Assembly: GCA_026985625.1 (NCBI GenBank)
Contig: JALSQC010000212.1
Span: 1-10,753, forward strand
Origin: Bacteroidales bacterium
GTDB taxonomy: Bacteria; Bacteroidota; Bacteroidia; Bacteroidales; JAFGXI01
Length of the DNA stretch: 10,753 nt
Reading direction: 5' to 3'
Position 1 is the first letter of the stretch. The number at the start of each line of letters is the position of its first letter. The notes under the pieces are model-generated. The model did not search any database. It saw nothing but the letters and a program-made list of their open reading frames with translations, and was not told where the DNA came from. Of the stretch, positions 1 to 7,194 are shown one piece after another. The position numbers and the translations under genes are program-made.

Positions 1-391
1 ATGCCAAAGCTCCTACAACTCCCGAACCTAATATAGCAATTGTTTCGCCTAAGTTTAATTCATCGGTTGTTTTTTTTGTTAATTTAAGTGCTAAATAAGT
101 TATACTCCAAAACATAAACAATATAGTAAACGCACTAGCTAATGCCGACATAGAGTTCATCATTATAGGCACTTTTGTAGGATCGCTTGCAAATAACGAG
201 ACAAACCTTCCCATAATCATAAATAATGGTGCTCCGGGAGGGTGACCAACCTCTAATTTAAAAGCTGTAGCTATAAATTCTCCACAATCCCAAAAACTGG
301 CTGTAGGTTCAATAGTCGATAAATAAGTAAATGCTGCAATTAAGAAGATTACCCATCCTGTTACATTGTTTAATAATTTAAATTTCTTCAT
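1..391 (-). CDS. DUF2723 / GT117-type membrane glycosyltransferase, N-terminal part (partial)
   Basis: The reverse strand reads from an ATG at 391 through 130 codons without a stop to the left edge, so the C-terminal majority lies outside the window. The start MKKFKLLNNVTGW is followed by a hydrophobic segment at about residues 11-28, then the family hallmark SFWDCGEFIA and the stretch LEVGHPPGAPLF, and a second hydrophobic stretch at about residues 80-100. These motifs are characteristic of DUF2723 (PF11028), a multi-pass inner-membrane family common in Bacteroidota and annotated as protein O-mannosyltransferase-like GT117. The acidic residues of WDCGEF are in the position expected of the catalytic first extracytoplasmic loop of GT-C enzymes. 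The donor and acceptor are not known from the sequence. Family assignment is confident; the biochemical role is inferred from the family. It is divergent from the tRNA-Gln gene. Confidence 0.9.
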   Translation of the reverse strand, partial: MKKFKLLNNVTGWVIFLIAAFTYLSTIEPTASFWDCGEFIATAFKLEVGHPPGAPLFMIMGRFVSLFASDPTKVPIMMNSMSALASAFTILFMFWSITYLALKLTKKTTDELNLGETIAILGSGVVGALA

Positions 392-444
392 TAGAATAAT
401 ATTTGTATATTTATTTAGATAAAAAAACGATTTTAAATAATTAG

Positions 445-452
445 CAAAAATA
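445..452 (-). promoter_or_regulatory. Possible -7 element for the DUF2723 gene
   Basis: The reverse strand reads TATTTTTG, an exact fit to the Bacteroidota -7 consensus TAnnTTTG, about 54 bases upstream of the DUF2723 start. No convincing TTTG -33 element is seen at the expected distance, so this half-site could be chance in such AT-rich DNA. Confidence 0.35.
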
Positions 453-522
453 TAATTTTAGCGAAAATAATAACTTTATTTAATATTATTTTTTTTTACA
501 GGTTAAAAAAACAAAAAAAAAG

Positions 523-552
523 TTTGTGAAAGTTAATTTTTTTATATTTTTG
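523..552 (+). promoter_or_regulatory. Bacteroidota-type promoter of tRNA-Gln
   Basis: A TTTG at 523-526 and TATTTTTG at 545-552 match the -33 (TTTG) and -7 (TAnnTTTG) elements of the Bacteroidota housekeeping sigma factor, with an 18-base spacer. Transcription would start near 558-560, about ten bases before the mature tRNA 5' end, which suits a short tRNA leader. Confidence 0.7.
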
Positions 553-568
553 CAAAACCAAAATTTAT

Positions 569-641
569 TGACCTATGGTGTAATTGGCAACACGTCTGAT
601 TTTGGTTCAGAAGAGTCCAGGTTCGAGCCCTGGTAGGTCAA
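569..641 (+). tRNA. trnQ: tRNA-Gln (anticodon TTG)
   Basis: A full cloverleaf can be folded by eye. The acceptor stem is TGACCTA (569-575) with TAGGTCA (634-640), discriminator A641. The D arm is closed by GTG/CAC around TAATTGGCAA. The anticodon stem is TCTGA (595-599) with TCAGA (607-611), enclosing the 7-base loop TTTTGGT. The anticodon at 602-604 is TTG, reading CAA (and CAG by wobble) as glutamine. The T arm is CCAGG/CCTGG around TTCGAGC. No CCA end is encoded (the sequence continues ACAAAA), so CCA must be added by nucleotidyltransferase. It stands alone with its own promoter and terminator. The codon it reads, CAA, is by far the commoner glutamine codon in the neighbouring genes. Confidence 0.97.
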
Positions 642-673
642 CAAAAAAAGCTATCAATTGATGGCTTTTTTTG
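642..673. terminator. Bidirectional intrinsic terminator between tRNA-Gln and the Crp/Fnr gene
   Basis: The segment is almost perfectly self-complementary: CAAAAAAAGCTATC pairs with GATGGCTTTTTTTG around an AATT loop at 656-659, with one T-G wobble (652/663). Both strands give a hairpin followed by a run of seven T, so it can stop transcription of the tRNA (+) and of the convergent regulator gene (-). It begins on the base after the tRNA discriminator and ends three bases before the regulator's stop codon. Confidence 0.85.
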
Positions 674-676
674 TTT

Positions 677-1375
677 TTAATAAACTCCACCAATTTTTTT
701 TAAATCTCCTTTTTTTAGAATTTTTATTTTTCGGCCTTTTAATTCTATAACTTTTTCGTTTTTTAATTCCGACATTAATCTTATAACCGACTCGGTAGCA
801 GTTCCTACAATATTTGCAATATCCTCGCGTGTTAAGGGTATATTTAAATATCCATCATCAGTTTCGCCAAAATCTTTATGCAAATTATATAAAACCTCGG
901 CAAGTCTTTCTTTTACTGTTTTTTGTGCTATATCGGCAATATATGCATTTGCTTTTCCCAGCTCTCTACATGCCATTTGCATAATTTCAATTGTAAAATT
1001 ATTATTTTGTTTAACTAAATTCTTTAATAAATAAGATGGCACAAAACATATAACCGCATCGTCTATAACTTTTGCAGTTGTGCAAGAATTTTCGTTACTT
1101 AATACCGATCTATAACCTATAATATCTCCTCTTTTAGCAAAAAAAACTATTTGTTCTTTTCCCTCTATGCCTGTTTTATAAAGCTTTACGATACCTTTAT
1201 TTACACAATAAAAACCTGAAGGTCTTGAGTTTTCGTGATAAATTATTTCTCCTTTTTTATATATTTTACACGATTTTTCAAAAAGCAATTTTTCTTGTTC
1301 GTCTTTTGTTAAGCTACCAAAAATAGAATCAATTTTATTAAAACAATCATCACACGAAGGCATCTCAAATTTCAT
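677..1375 (-). CDS. Crp/Fnr-family transcriptional regulator
   Basis: The protein is 232 residues, the usual length for Crp/Fnr regulators. The N-terminal half is a cyclic-nucleotide-binding-like beta-roll: KKGEIIYHENSRPSGFYCV, then GIVKLYKTG and KRGDIIGYRSVL. A long dimerisation helix follows, then a C-terminal winged helix-turn-helix containing LTREDIANIVGTATESVIR. The ATG at 1375 is chosen over a TTG four codons upstream (1387) because it gives the family-typical start MKFEMPSCDDC. There is a Cys-x2-Cys pair at residues 8 and 11 plus scattered cysteines (36, 57, 98, 110, 135). This recalls Fnr-like redox sensors but does not match the four-cysteine spacing of E. coli FNR, so the ligand is unknown. 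The cAMP-contact residues of CRP are not evident. It is divergent from the OsmC gene, which is a plausible but unproven target. Confidence 0.92.
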   Translation of the reverse strand: MKFEMPSCDDCFNKIDSIFGSLTKDEQEKLLFEKSCKIYKKGEIIYHENSRPSGFYCVNKGIVKLYKTGIEGKEQIVFFAKRGDIIGYRSVLSNENSCTTAKVIDDAVICFVPSYLLKNLVKQNNNFTIEIMQMACRELGKANAYIADIAQKTVKERLAEVLYNLHKDFGETDDGYLNIPLTREDIANIVGTATESVIRLMSELKNEKVIELKGRKIKILKKGDLKKIGGVY

Positions 1376-1421
1376 ATCTACTAACAATATTTTTATACAA
1401 AAAAGTTATTATTTATTTTTT

Positions 1422-1451
1422 TTTGCAATATACAATTAAAAATTATCTTTG
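1422..1451 (+). promoter_or_regulatory. Bacteroidota-type promoter of the OsmC-efp unit
   Basis: TTTG at 1422-1425 and TATCTTTG at 1444-1451 match the -33 and -7 elements exactly, with an 18-base spacer identical to that of the tRNA promoter. The predicted start near 1458 leaves an AT-rich leader of about 50 bases before the ATG at 1510. The site lies in the 134-base region shared with the divergent Crp/Fnr gene. Confidence 0.7.
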
Positions 1452-1509
1452 TAAAAATGGTAATATATTTTTTTAATAAATTTAAAATACAGACTAAATA
1501 AAATTAATT

Positions 1510-1932
1510 ATGAAAGAAAAACTATCTGTAAATTGGGTTGACGGAATGGCTTTCGAAACCGAGGTAAACGGACATAAATTTATGATTGATGCAGTAGCCA
1601 ATGTCGGAGGAAAAGACAGAGGACCACGCCCAAAACCACTAATGGCTGTAGCTCTAATAGGTTGCACAGCAATGGATGTAATATCCATATTAAAAAAAAT
1701 GCGTGTTGATGTTAAAAATTTCTCGGTTTCGGTCGATAGCATTTTAACAGAGGAACATCCTAAACATTACGAAAAAATGCATGTAATTTATGAATTTTGG
1801 GGCAATAATCTACCTATGGATAAATTAAAAAAAGCAGTATCACTATCCGAAGAAAGATATTGCGGAGTAAGTTATATATATAAACAAGTTATTAAAATGA
1901 GTTCGGAAATTATTGTTCACGAACAAAAATAA
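1510..1932 (+). CDS. OsmC/Ohr-family protein (putative peroxide or stress-response protein)
   Basis: The 140-residue product has the size and motif order of the OsmC/Ohr superfamily, whose members reduce organic hydroperoxides through two conserved cysteines. Both are visible: Cys52 in LIGCTAMDVISIL at the start of the central helix and Cys118 in SEERYCGVSYIYK near the C-terminus. The N-terminal beta strands include NWVDGMAFETEVNGHKF, and the loop GGKDRGPRPKPLM precedes the central helix as in YhfA-like members. No signal peptide is seen, so it should be cytoplasmic. The start ATG has an AT-rich leader without a Shine-Dalgarno site, normal for Bacteroidota. It is 11 bases upstream of efp and probably shares its transcript. 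Superfamily membership is confident; the actual substrate is not known, and it belongs to the poorly characterised OsmC side rather than clearly to Ohr. Confidence 0.9.
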   Translation: MKEKLSVNWVDGMAFETEVNGHKFMIDAVANVGGKDRGPRPKPLMAVALIGCTAMDVISILKKMRVDVKNFSVSVDSILTEEHPKHYEKMHVIYEFWGNNLPMDKLKKAVSLSEERYCGVSYIYKQVIKMSSEIIVHEQK

Positions 1933-1943
1933 ATTAAAATATT

Positions 1944-2513
1944 ATGGCAACAACATCTGATATAAAAAACGGATTATGTATTGAGTATAACGGAAAATTA
2001 TATTCGGTAGTTCAGTTTCAACATGTAAAACCCGGAAAAGGTCCTGCGTTTATACGAACAAAACTAAAAAATCTTGAAACAGGAAAAGTAATAGACAATA
2101 CTTTTTCCTCGGGAGCCAAAATTAATACAATACGCATAGAACGTCGCCCATATCAATTTTTATACAGCGACGACATGGGTTTTAACTTTATGCACATGGA
2201 AACTTTTGAACAAGTTAATATTCCTAAAGAATTAATAGACGAACCTCTACTATTAAAAGAAGGAACCGAGGTTGAAATAGTTTTTCATGCCGACGAAGAA
2301 CGTCCTCTTACAATAGAAATGCCCCCATTTGTTACAATGGAAGTTGTTTATACCGAACCCGGATTAAAAGGAGATACATCGTCGAGTACAGCCCTTAAAC
2401 CAGCAAAATTAGATTCAGGATTAGAAATAAACGTTCCTCTTTTTGTAAACCAAGGCGATATTATTAAAGTAGATACAAGAAATTGTTCATACTCCGAGAG
2501 AGTAAAAAAATAA
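1944..2513 (+). CDS. efp: Translation elongation factor P
   Basis: The 189-residue product is full length for EF-P, which binds between the P and E sites of the ribosome and promotes peptide-bond formation at polyproline stretches. The three-domain order is seen: a KOW-like domain I at about residues 1-64, an OB domain II (YQFLYSDDMGFNFMHMETFEQ at about 70-90) and an OB domain III beginning near 130, with the C-terminal family signature LFVNQGDIIKVDTR. The domain I tip is KPGKGPAF, with Lys32 where other EF-Ps carry a modified lysine or arginine. No modifying enzyme (EpmA/EpmB or EarP type) is encoded in the window, so the modification state is open. It lies 11 bases after the OsmC-family gene and is followed by a strong terminator. 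Confidence 0.97.
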   Translation: MATTSDIKNGLCIEYNGKLYSVVQFQHVKPGKGPAFIRTKLKNLETGKVIDNTFSSGAKINTIRIERRPYQFLYSDDMGFNFMHMETFEQVNIPKELIDEPLLLKEGTEVEIVFHADEERPLTIEMPPFVTMEVVYTEPGLKGDTSSSTALKPAKLDSGLEINVPLFVNQGDIIKVDTRNCSYSERVKK

Positions 2514-2525
2514 TTTAAATCATTA

Positions 2526-2557
2526 CTGCCTATTTCTTGTATAGGCAGTTTTTTTTT
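2526..2557 (+). terminator. Rho-independent terminator of the OsmC-efp unit
   Basis: CTGCCTAT (2526-2533) pairs perfectly with ATAGGCAG (2541-2548) around a 7-base loop, followed by nine T (2549-2557). It starts 12 bases after the efp stop codon. The T-tract ends on the base before the ATG of the phosphatase gene, leaving no untranslated spacer between terminator and start codon. Confidence 0.88.
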
Positions 2558-3778
2558 ATGAAATCAAAAAAATCAATAGATAAATTACGACTATCTCGTT
2601 ACAAACTTAGAGTTTTACTTGATATAACAATAGCCATAAACAAAAATAAATCAGCTAATTTCCTACTAACACTCTTTGTTCATGTCTTAAACAAAGAATT
2701 AGAAATAAATAACATTGTAATTTTTTTACATAACAATAATAAATGGAAACTTTTTCCACAATCTACAATTAAGCGAAAAGACATTAACATTAATGTAAAA
2801 AAAGACCTTTTAAAATACAAAAAAATTAGTGGACTTATAGACAATAACAAACTAAACAAATTCGATTTTGTTATACCTGTATATCACAAAAAACTACCAC
2901 TTGCTTTTTTCTTAATATCCGACGACGACAATAACATAGGCAACAGCAACATTATAAAACACCTTAATTTTATACAAACACTAGCAAACATAATAGTTGT
3001 TTCAATAGAAAACAAACGTCTTTTTAAACAAACAATTAATCAAGAAATTTTAAAAAAACAATTAGAAATTGCAGCAAACATTCAAAAAAAATTAATACCA
3101 AGCAAAGAAAACTTTCCAAAAAACAATTTTATAAAAATAGATAGCTTTTACAAACCACATTTCGATATAGGTGGCGATTATTACGACATTATAAAACTAA
3201 ACAAATTCGAATACGGCTTTTGCATTGCCGACGTATCAGGCAAAGGAATATCAGCTGCACTTTTAATGTCAAACTTTCAAGCAACATTAAGAGCCTTATT
3301 TACCGACAAAATTTACTTACGCAACCTAATTATACGTCTTAATAAATATGTTTTTGACTTAAATAACGGCGAACAATTTATTACAATATTTCTTGCAAAA
3401 TACAATACCAAAACAAAAAAACTTTTATACACAAATTCAGCACACACAACAGCACTATTATACAACAAAACAACATCAGAAATTAAACATCTTAAATCTA
3501 CAAATACAGGATTAGGAATGTTAAAAAAAATTCCCGAAATAACAATAAAATCACTAAATATTAATCAACCTCACAGATTAATATCCTATACCGACGGACT
3601 ATCGGAACTCGAAAACCCAAAAGGAAAAACCTTTGAAATAACCAAAATAGAAAAAACACTAAAACAAAATTACGATATAAACAACTTTATACCCAATCTA
3701 AATAAAAAAATACTAAATTTTAAAGAAAAAAACAATTTCTTTGACGATGTATCGATACTATGCATCGACTTATATTAA
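2558..3778 (+). CDS. PP2C-type (SpoIIE/RsbU-like) serine phosphatase with GAF-like N-terminal domain
   Basis: The 406-residue product has an N-terminal region (about residues 15-160) resembling a GAF-type sensory domain, then a short helical linker with QLEIAANIQKKLIPS, typical of the coiled coil before SpoIIE/RsbU phosphatase domains. The catalytic domain (about 195-406) carries the metal-binding acidic residues: GGDYYD (Asp207, Asp210), DVSGKG (Asp225), TDG (Asp346) and DDVS (Asp396/Asp397), so it should be an active Mn/Mg-dependent serine/threonine phosphatase. The usual NAGH element reads NSAH (293-296). The family usually dephosphorylates STAS-domain anti-anti-sigma proteins; no such partner is in the window. 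No transmembrane segment is evident. The start is the ATG at 2558. An in-frame TTG at 2537 would place the start inside the terminator loop and adds only a non-conserved peptide. The domain call is firm, the GAF call moderate. Confidence 0.9.
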   Translation: MKSKKSIDKLRLSRYKLRVLLDITIAINKNKSANFLLTLFVHVLNKELEINNIVIFLHNNNKWKLFPQSTIKRKDININVKKDLLKYKKISGLIDNNKLNKFDFVIPVYHKKLPLAFFLISDDDNNIGNSNIIKHLNFIQTLANIIVVSIENKRLFKQTINQEILKKQLEIAANIQKKLIPSKENFPKNNFIKIDSFYKPHFDIGGDYYDIIKLNKFEYGFCIADVSGKGISAALLMSNFQATLRALFTDKIYLRNLIIRLNKYVFDLNNGEQFITIFLAKYNTKTKKLLYTNSAHTTALLYNKTTSEIKHLKSTNTGLGMLKKIPEITIKSLNINQPHRLISYTDGLSELENPKGKTFEITKIEKTLKQNYDINNFIPNLNKKILNFKEKNNFFDDVSILCIDLY

Positions 3779-3833
3779 ATAAATATACACTTTTACCATA
3801 AAACAAAACCATACATATAAAAATATAAAAAAA

Positions 3834-3865
3834 TTCGGGTTAATTAAATAAATTCTATACTTTTG
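3834..3865 (+). promoter_or_regulatory. Bacteroidota-type promoter of the secA unit
   Basis: TACTTTTG at 3858-3865 fits TAnnTTTG exactly. TTCG at 3834-3837, 20 bases upstream of it, is one mismatch from TTTG. Transcription would start near 3872, giving a leader of only about 20 bases before the secA ATG. No intrinsic terminator is seen after the phosphatase gene, so some read-through into secA is possible. Confidence 0.6.
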
Positions 3866-3890
3866 TAAGTTTATCAAAATAGCATAAAAA

Positions 3891-6800
3891 ATGAGTTTAA
3901 TAAATAATATTTTAGGAAAATTTTTAGGAAACAAATCCGATAGAGATATAAAAGAAATATCTCCAATTATTGAAAAAATAAAATCAGAATATCAAATAAT
4001 TAAAAGTCTGTCAAACGACGATTTGCGTGCAAAAACCAACGAAATTAGAAACAAAATAACCGAACACATTAAACCCGAGAACGAAAAAATTCAAGAGCTA
4101 AAAAACAAAATCGAAAACGAAAACATTCCTATAGACAAACGCGAAATTATATACAACGAAATTGATAAAATAAATACCACAATTGACAAAAAAATCGAAG
4201 ATATTTTAAACCAAATACTACCAACAGCATTTGCAATAGTTAAAGATACAGCACGACGATTTACCGAAAACAAAACAATAGAAGTTACAGCAACCGACTT
4301 CGACCGCAATCTGGCAGCACACAAAGACAACGTAGAAATTAACGGAGACAAAGCAATATATTATAACTCGTGGATAGCAGGAGGAAACGAAATAACATGG
4401 GATATGATACACTACGACGTCCAACTAATAGGAGGAGTAGTATTACACCAAGGCAAAATAGCCGAAATGGCAACAGGCGAAGGAAAAACACTTGTAGCAA
4501 CACTGCCAATATTTTTAAACGCCCTACCCGGCAGAGGAGTTCACGTAGTTACAGTTAACGACTATCTTGCAAAACGCGACTCCGAATGGATGGGACCAAT
4601 ATTTGAGTTCCACGGACTATCAATTGATTGCATAGACTACCACCAGCCAAACTCCGAAGAACGACGACAAGCATATTTAGCCGACATTACATACGGAACA
4701 AACAACGAATTTGGATTCGACTACCTTAGAGACAATATGGCTATAAACCCCGAAGATTTAGTGCAACGCAAACACAATTATTCTATTGTCGACGAAGTAG
4801 ACTCGGTATTAATTGACGATGCAAGAACACCATTAATAATATCAGGACCAACACCAAAAGGCGACAAACAACTTTTTGACGAACTAAAACCAAAAGTCGA
4901 AAAATTATATGCAGCACAAAAACATCTGGTAAACAAAATATTTACCGAAGCAAAAAAATTAATAACCGAAGGCAAAACCGAAGAAGGAGGAAAACTACTT
5001 TTACGTTCGTATAAAGGCTTACCTAAAGAAAAACCAATAATAAAATTTCTTAGCGAACAAGGCGTAAAATCACTATTATTAAAAACCGAAAACACATTCT
5101 TAGCCAATAACGGCAAAGAAATGCACAAAATTACCGATGAGTTGTTTTTTGTAATCGACGAAAAAAACAATTCAATTGATTTAACAGATAAAGGAATAGA
5201 TTTAATTACAGATAATACCGAAGACCCATCATTTTTTATACTACCAAATATAGGCGAAGAAATTGCAAACATCGAAAAAGACAATATACCCGAAAACGAG
5301 AAATTAGCAAAAAAAGACAAACTACTAAGCGATTATGCAATAAAATCGGAACGTGTACACACAATAAATCAATTACTAAAAGCATACACCCTTTTCGAAC
5401 GCGAAAACGAATACGTTGTAATAAACAATATGGTTAAAATCGTTGACGAACAAACAGGACGTATAATGGAGGGACGTAGATATTCCGACGGTTTACACCA
5501 AGCAATAGAAGCTAAAGAAAACGTTAAAGTCGAAGCAGCAACACAAACATTTGCAACAATAACTCTGCAAAACTACTTTAGAATGTATAACAAACTTGCC
5601 GGTATGACAGGTACCGCCGAAACCGAAGCCGGCGAACTATGGGATATATACAAACTTGACGTTGTTGTTATTCCAACAAATAAACCCGTTATACGTAAAG
5701 ACATGCAAGACCTTATATACAAAACAAAACGCGAAAAATATAACGCAGTAATAAAACAAATTGTAGAACTTACACAAAACGGACGCCCTGTACTTGTAGG
5801 AACAACAACAGTAGAAGTATCGGAGCTCTTAAGCCGTATGCTAAAACTACAACACATAAAACACAATGTTTTAAACGCAAAACTACACCAACGCGAAGCC
5901 GATATAGTTGCCGAAGCAGGAAAATCAAGCGTTGTAACAATAGCAACAAACATGGCAGGACGTGGAACCGATATAAAACTTAGCGACGAAGTAAAAAAAG
6001 CAGGAGGTTTAGCAATAATAGGAACCGAAAGACACGAATCGCGAAGAGTTGACCGACAACTGCGAGGACGTGCCGGACGACAAGGAGACCCGGGCTCATC
6101 ACAATTCTACGTATCACTCGAAGACGACCTAATGAGATTATTCGGCTCTGAACGAATTGCCAAAATGATGGATAGATTAGGACTTAAAGAAGGCGAAGTC
6201 ATACAACACTCTATGATTACAAAATCAATAGAACGAGCACAAAAAAAAGTAGAAGAAAACAACTTTGGAATCCGTAAACGTCTGTTAGAATACGACGACG
6301 TTATGAACACTCAACGCGAAGTAATATACAAAAAACGACGCCATGCTCTAATAGGCGAACGTATAGGTGTTGATATTGCAAATACAATATACGACGTTTG
6401 CTCATATCTTGTTAACGACAACTACGGATACTCTGACTTTGAAACATTTAAACTCGAACTTTTTCGTATTTTAACAATAGAATCACCTATAGACGAAAAA
6501 GAATACCTTAGCTTAAACCCCGACAATATAATAGAAAAAATTTACGAAAACGCAATTAATGCATTTAACCGAAAAATAGAAACAATACAACAGCAAGCAT
6601 TCCCTGTAATTAAAAACGTTTACGAAAAACAATCACATACATACGAAAACATTGTAGTTCCTGTTTCCGATGGAAGTAAAATATATCAAATAGTTGTTAA
6701 CCTCGAAAAAGCATATAAAACCAAAGTAAAAGAACTAATAACATCTTTCGAAAAAACAATTGTTTTAATGAATATCGACGAAGCATGGAAAGAACACCTT

Positions 6801-7178
6801 CGCGAGTTAGACGACCTTAAACAATCAGTACAAAACGCATCATACGAACAAAAAGACCCATTGTTAATATATAAATTCGAATCGTTTGAACTTTTTAAAA
6901 CAATGATAATTAAATTAAACAAAGACATAGTTTCGGCAATTACAAAAGCCCATATACCATTACAAACAAACGAAGTTAAACAAGCTCAAACTCCAAAAAA
7001 ATTAGACCTTAGCAAATACGATACAAGCCGAAACGACGAAACACTACAAAGTATGAATCCCGAAGAAAAAAATAAAAAAAATAAACCCGTAAAAGTCGAA
7101 AAAAAAGTTGGACGAAACGACCCATGTCCTTGCGGTAGCGGTAAAAAATACAAAAACTGTCACGGAAAAATTCAATAA
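3891..7178 (+). CDS. secA: Preprotein translocase ATPase SecA
   Basis: SecA is the motor that pushes unfolded preproteins through SecYEG. The 1,095-residue product is longer than E. coli SecA (901) but typical of Bacteroidota. Walker A is MATGEGKT (193-200) and Walker B DEVDS (301-305). Between them lie TVNDYLAKRD and TYGTNNEFGFDYLRDNM. The second RecA-like domain has MAGRGTD (688-694) and the arginine-finger motif RQLRGRAGRQGDPG (from 722). The C-terminus is a SEC-C zinc motif with Cys1079, Cys1081, Cys1090 and His1091, used in SecB or ribosome binding. Extra length comes from a charged helical insertion at about residues 50-110 before the ATPase core and an enlarged preprotein-crosslinking domain at about 330-505. 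It has its own promoter and leads a probable unit with the DUF349 and receptor genes. Confidence 0.98.
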   Translation: MSLINNILGKFLGNKSDRDIKEISPIIEKIKSEYQIIKSLSNDDLRAKTNEIRNKITEHIKPENEKIQELKNKIENENIPIDKREIIYNEIDKINTTIDKKIEDILNQILPTAFAIVKDTARRFTENKTIEVTATDFDRNLAAHKDNVEINGDKAIYYNSWIAGGNEITWDMIHYDVQLIGGVVLHQGKIAEMATGEGKTLVATLPIFLNALPGRGVHVVTVNDYLAKRDSEWMGPIFEFHGLSIDCIDYHQPNSEERRQAYLADITYGTNNEFGFDYLRDNMAINPEDLVQRKHNYSIVDEVDSVLIDDARTPLIISGPTPKGDKQLFDELKPKVEKLYAAQKHLVNKIFTEAKKLITEGKTEEGGKLLLRSYKGLPKEKPIIKFLSEQGVKSLLLKTENTFLANNGKEMHKITDELFFVIDEKNNSIDLTDKGIDLITDNTEDPSFFILPNIGEEIANIEKDNIPENEKLAKKDKLLSDYAIKSERVHTINQLLKAYTLFERENEYVVINNMVKIVDEQTGRIMEGRRYSDGLHQAIEAKENVKVEAATQTFATITLQNYFRMYNKLAGMTGTAETEAGELWDIYKLDVVVIPTNKPVIRKDMQDLIYKTKREKYNAVIKQIVELTQNGRPVLVGTTTVEVSELLSRMLKLQHIKHNVLNAKLHQREADIVAEAGKSSVVTIATNMAGRGTDIKLSDEVKKAGGLAIIGTERHESRRVDRQLRGRAGRQGDPGSSQFYVSLEDDLMRLFGSERIAKMMDRLGLKEGEVIQHSMITKSIERAQKKVEENNFGIRKRLLEYDDVMNTQREVIYKKRRHALIGERIGVDIANTIYDVCSYLVNDNYGYSDFETFKLELFRILTIESPIDEKEYLSLNPDNIIEKIYENAINAFNRKIETIQQQAFPVIKNVYEKQSHTYENIVVPVSDGSKIYQIVVNLEKAYKTKVKELITSFEKTIVLMNIDEAWKEHLRELDDLKQSVQNASYEQKDPLLIYKFESFELFKTMIIKLNKDIVSAITKAHIPLQTNEVKQAQTPKKLDLSKYDTSRNDETLQSMNPEEKNKKNKPVKVEKKVGRNDPCPCGSGKKYKNCHGKIQ

Positions 7179-7194
7179 ATATTTTTTTTAGATT

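Noticed and set aside
653..662. ATCAATTGAT as an Fnr/Crp-like operator
   Set aside because: It is the centre of the bidirectional terminator stem, at the 3' ends of both genes and away from any promoter, and its half-sites are in the wrong order and spacing.
1376..1387. TTG start adding four residues to the Crp/Fnr regulator
   Set aside because: An ATG four codons downstream gives a family-typical N-terminus; TTG starts are less likely.
1385..1430. Possible reverse-strand promoter for the Crp/Fnr gene (TTG, 17 bases, TAACTTTT)
   Set aside because: The -7 match is incomplete and the region is so AT-rich that such a match is expected by chance.
2537..2557. Upstream TTG start that would extend the phosphatase by seven residues
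   Set aside because: It lies within the terminator loop, and the added peptide is encoded by the hairpin and T-tract; the ATG at 2558 is a better start.
3779..3833. Terminator or small gene between the phosphatase and secA
   Set aside because: No hairpin with a T-tract and no plausible open frame were found; the stretch is plain AT-rich DNA.
4091..6928. Several open reading frames on the reverse strand inside secA
   Set aside because: They lie opposite a well-conserved gene, have low-complexity Ser/Phe-rich translations and no recognisable motifs.
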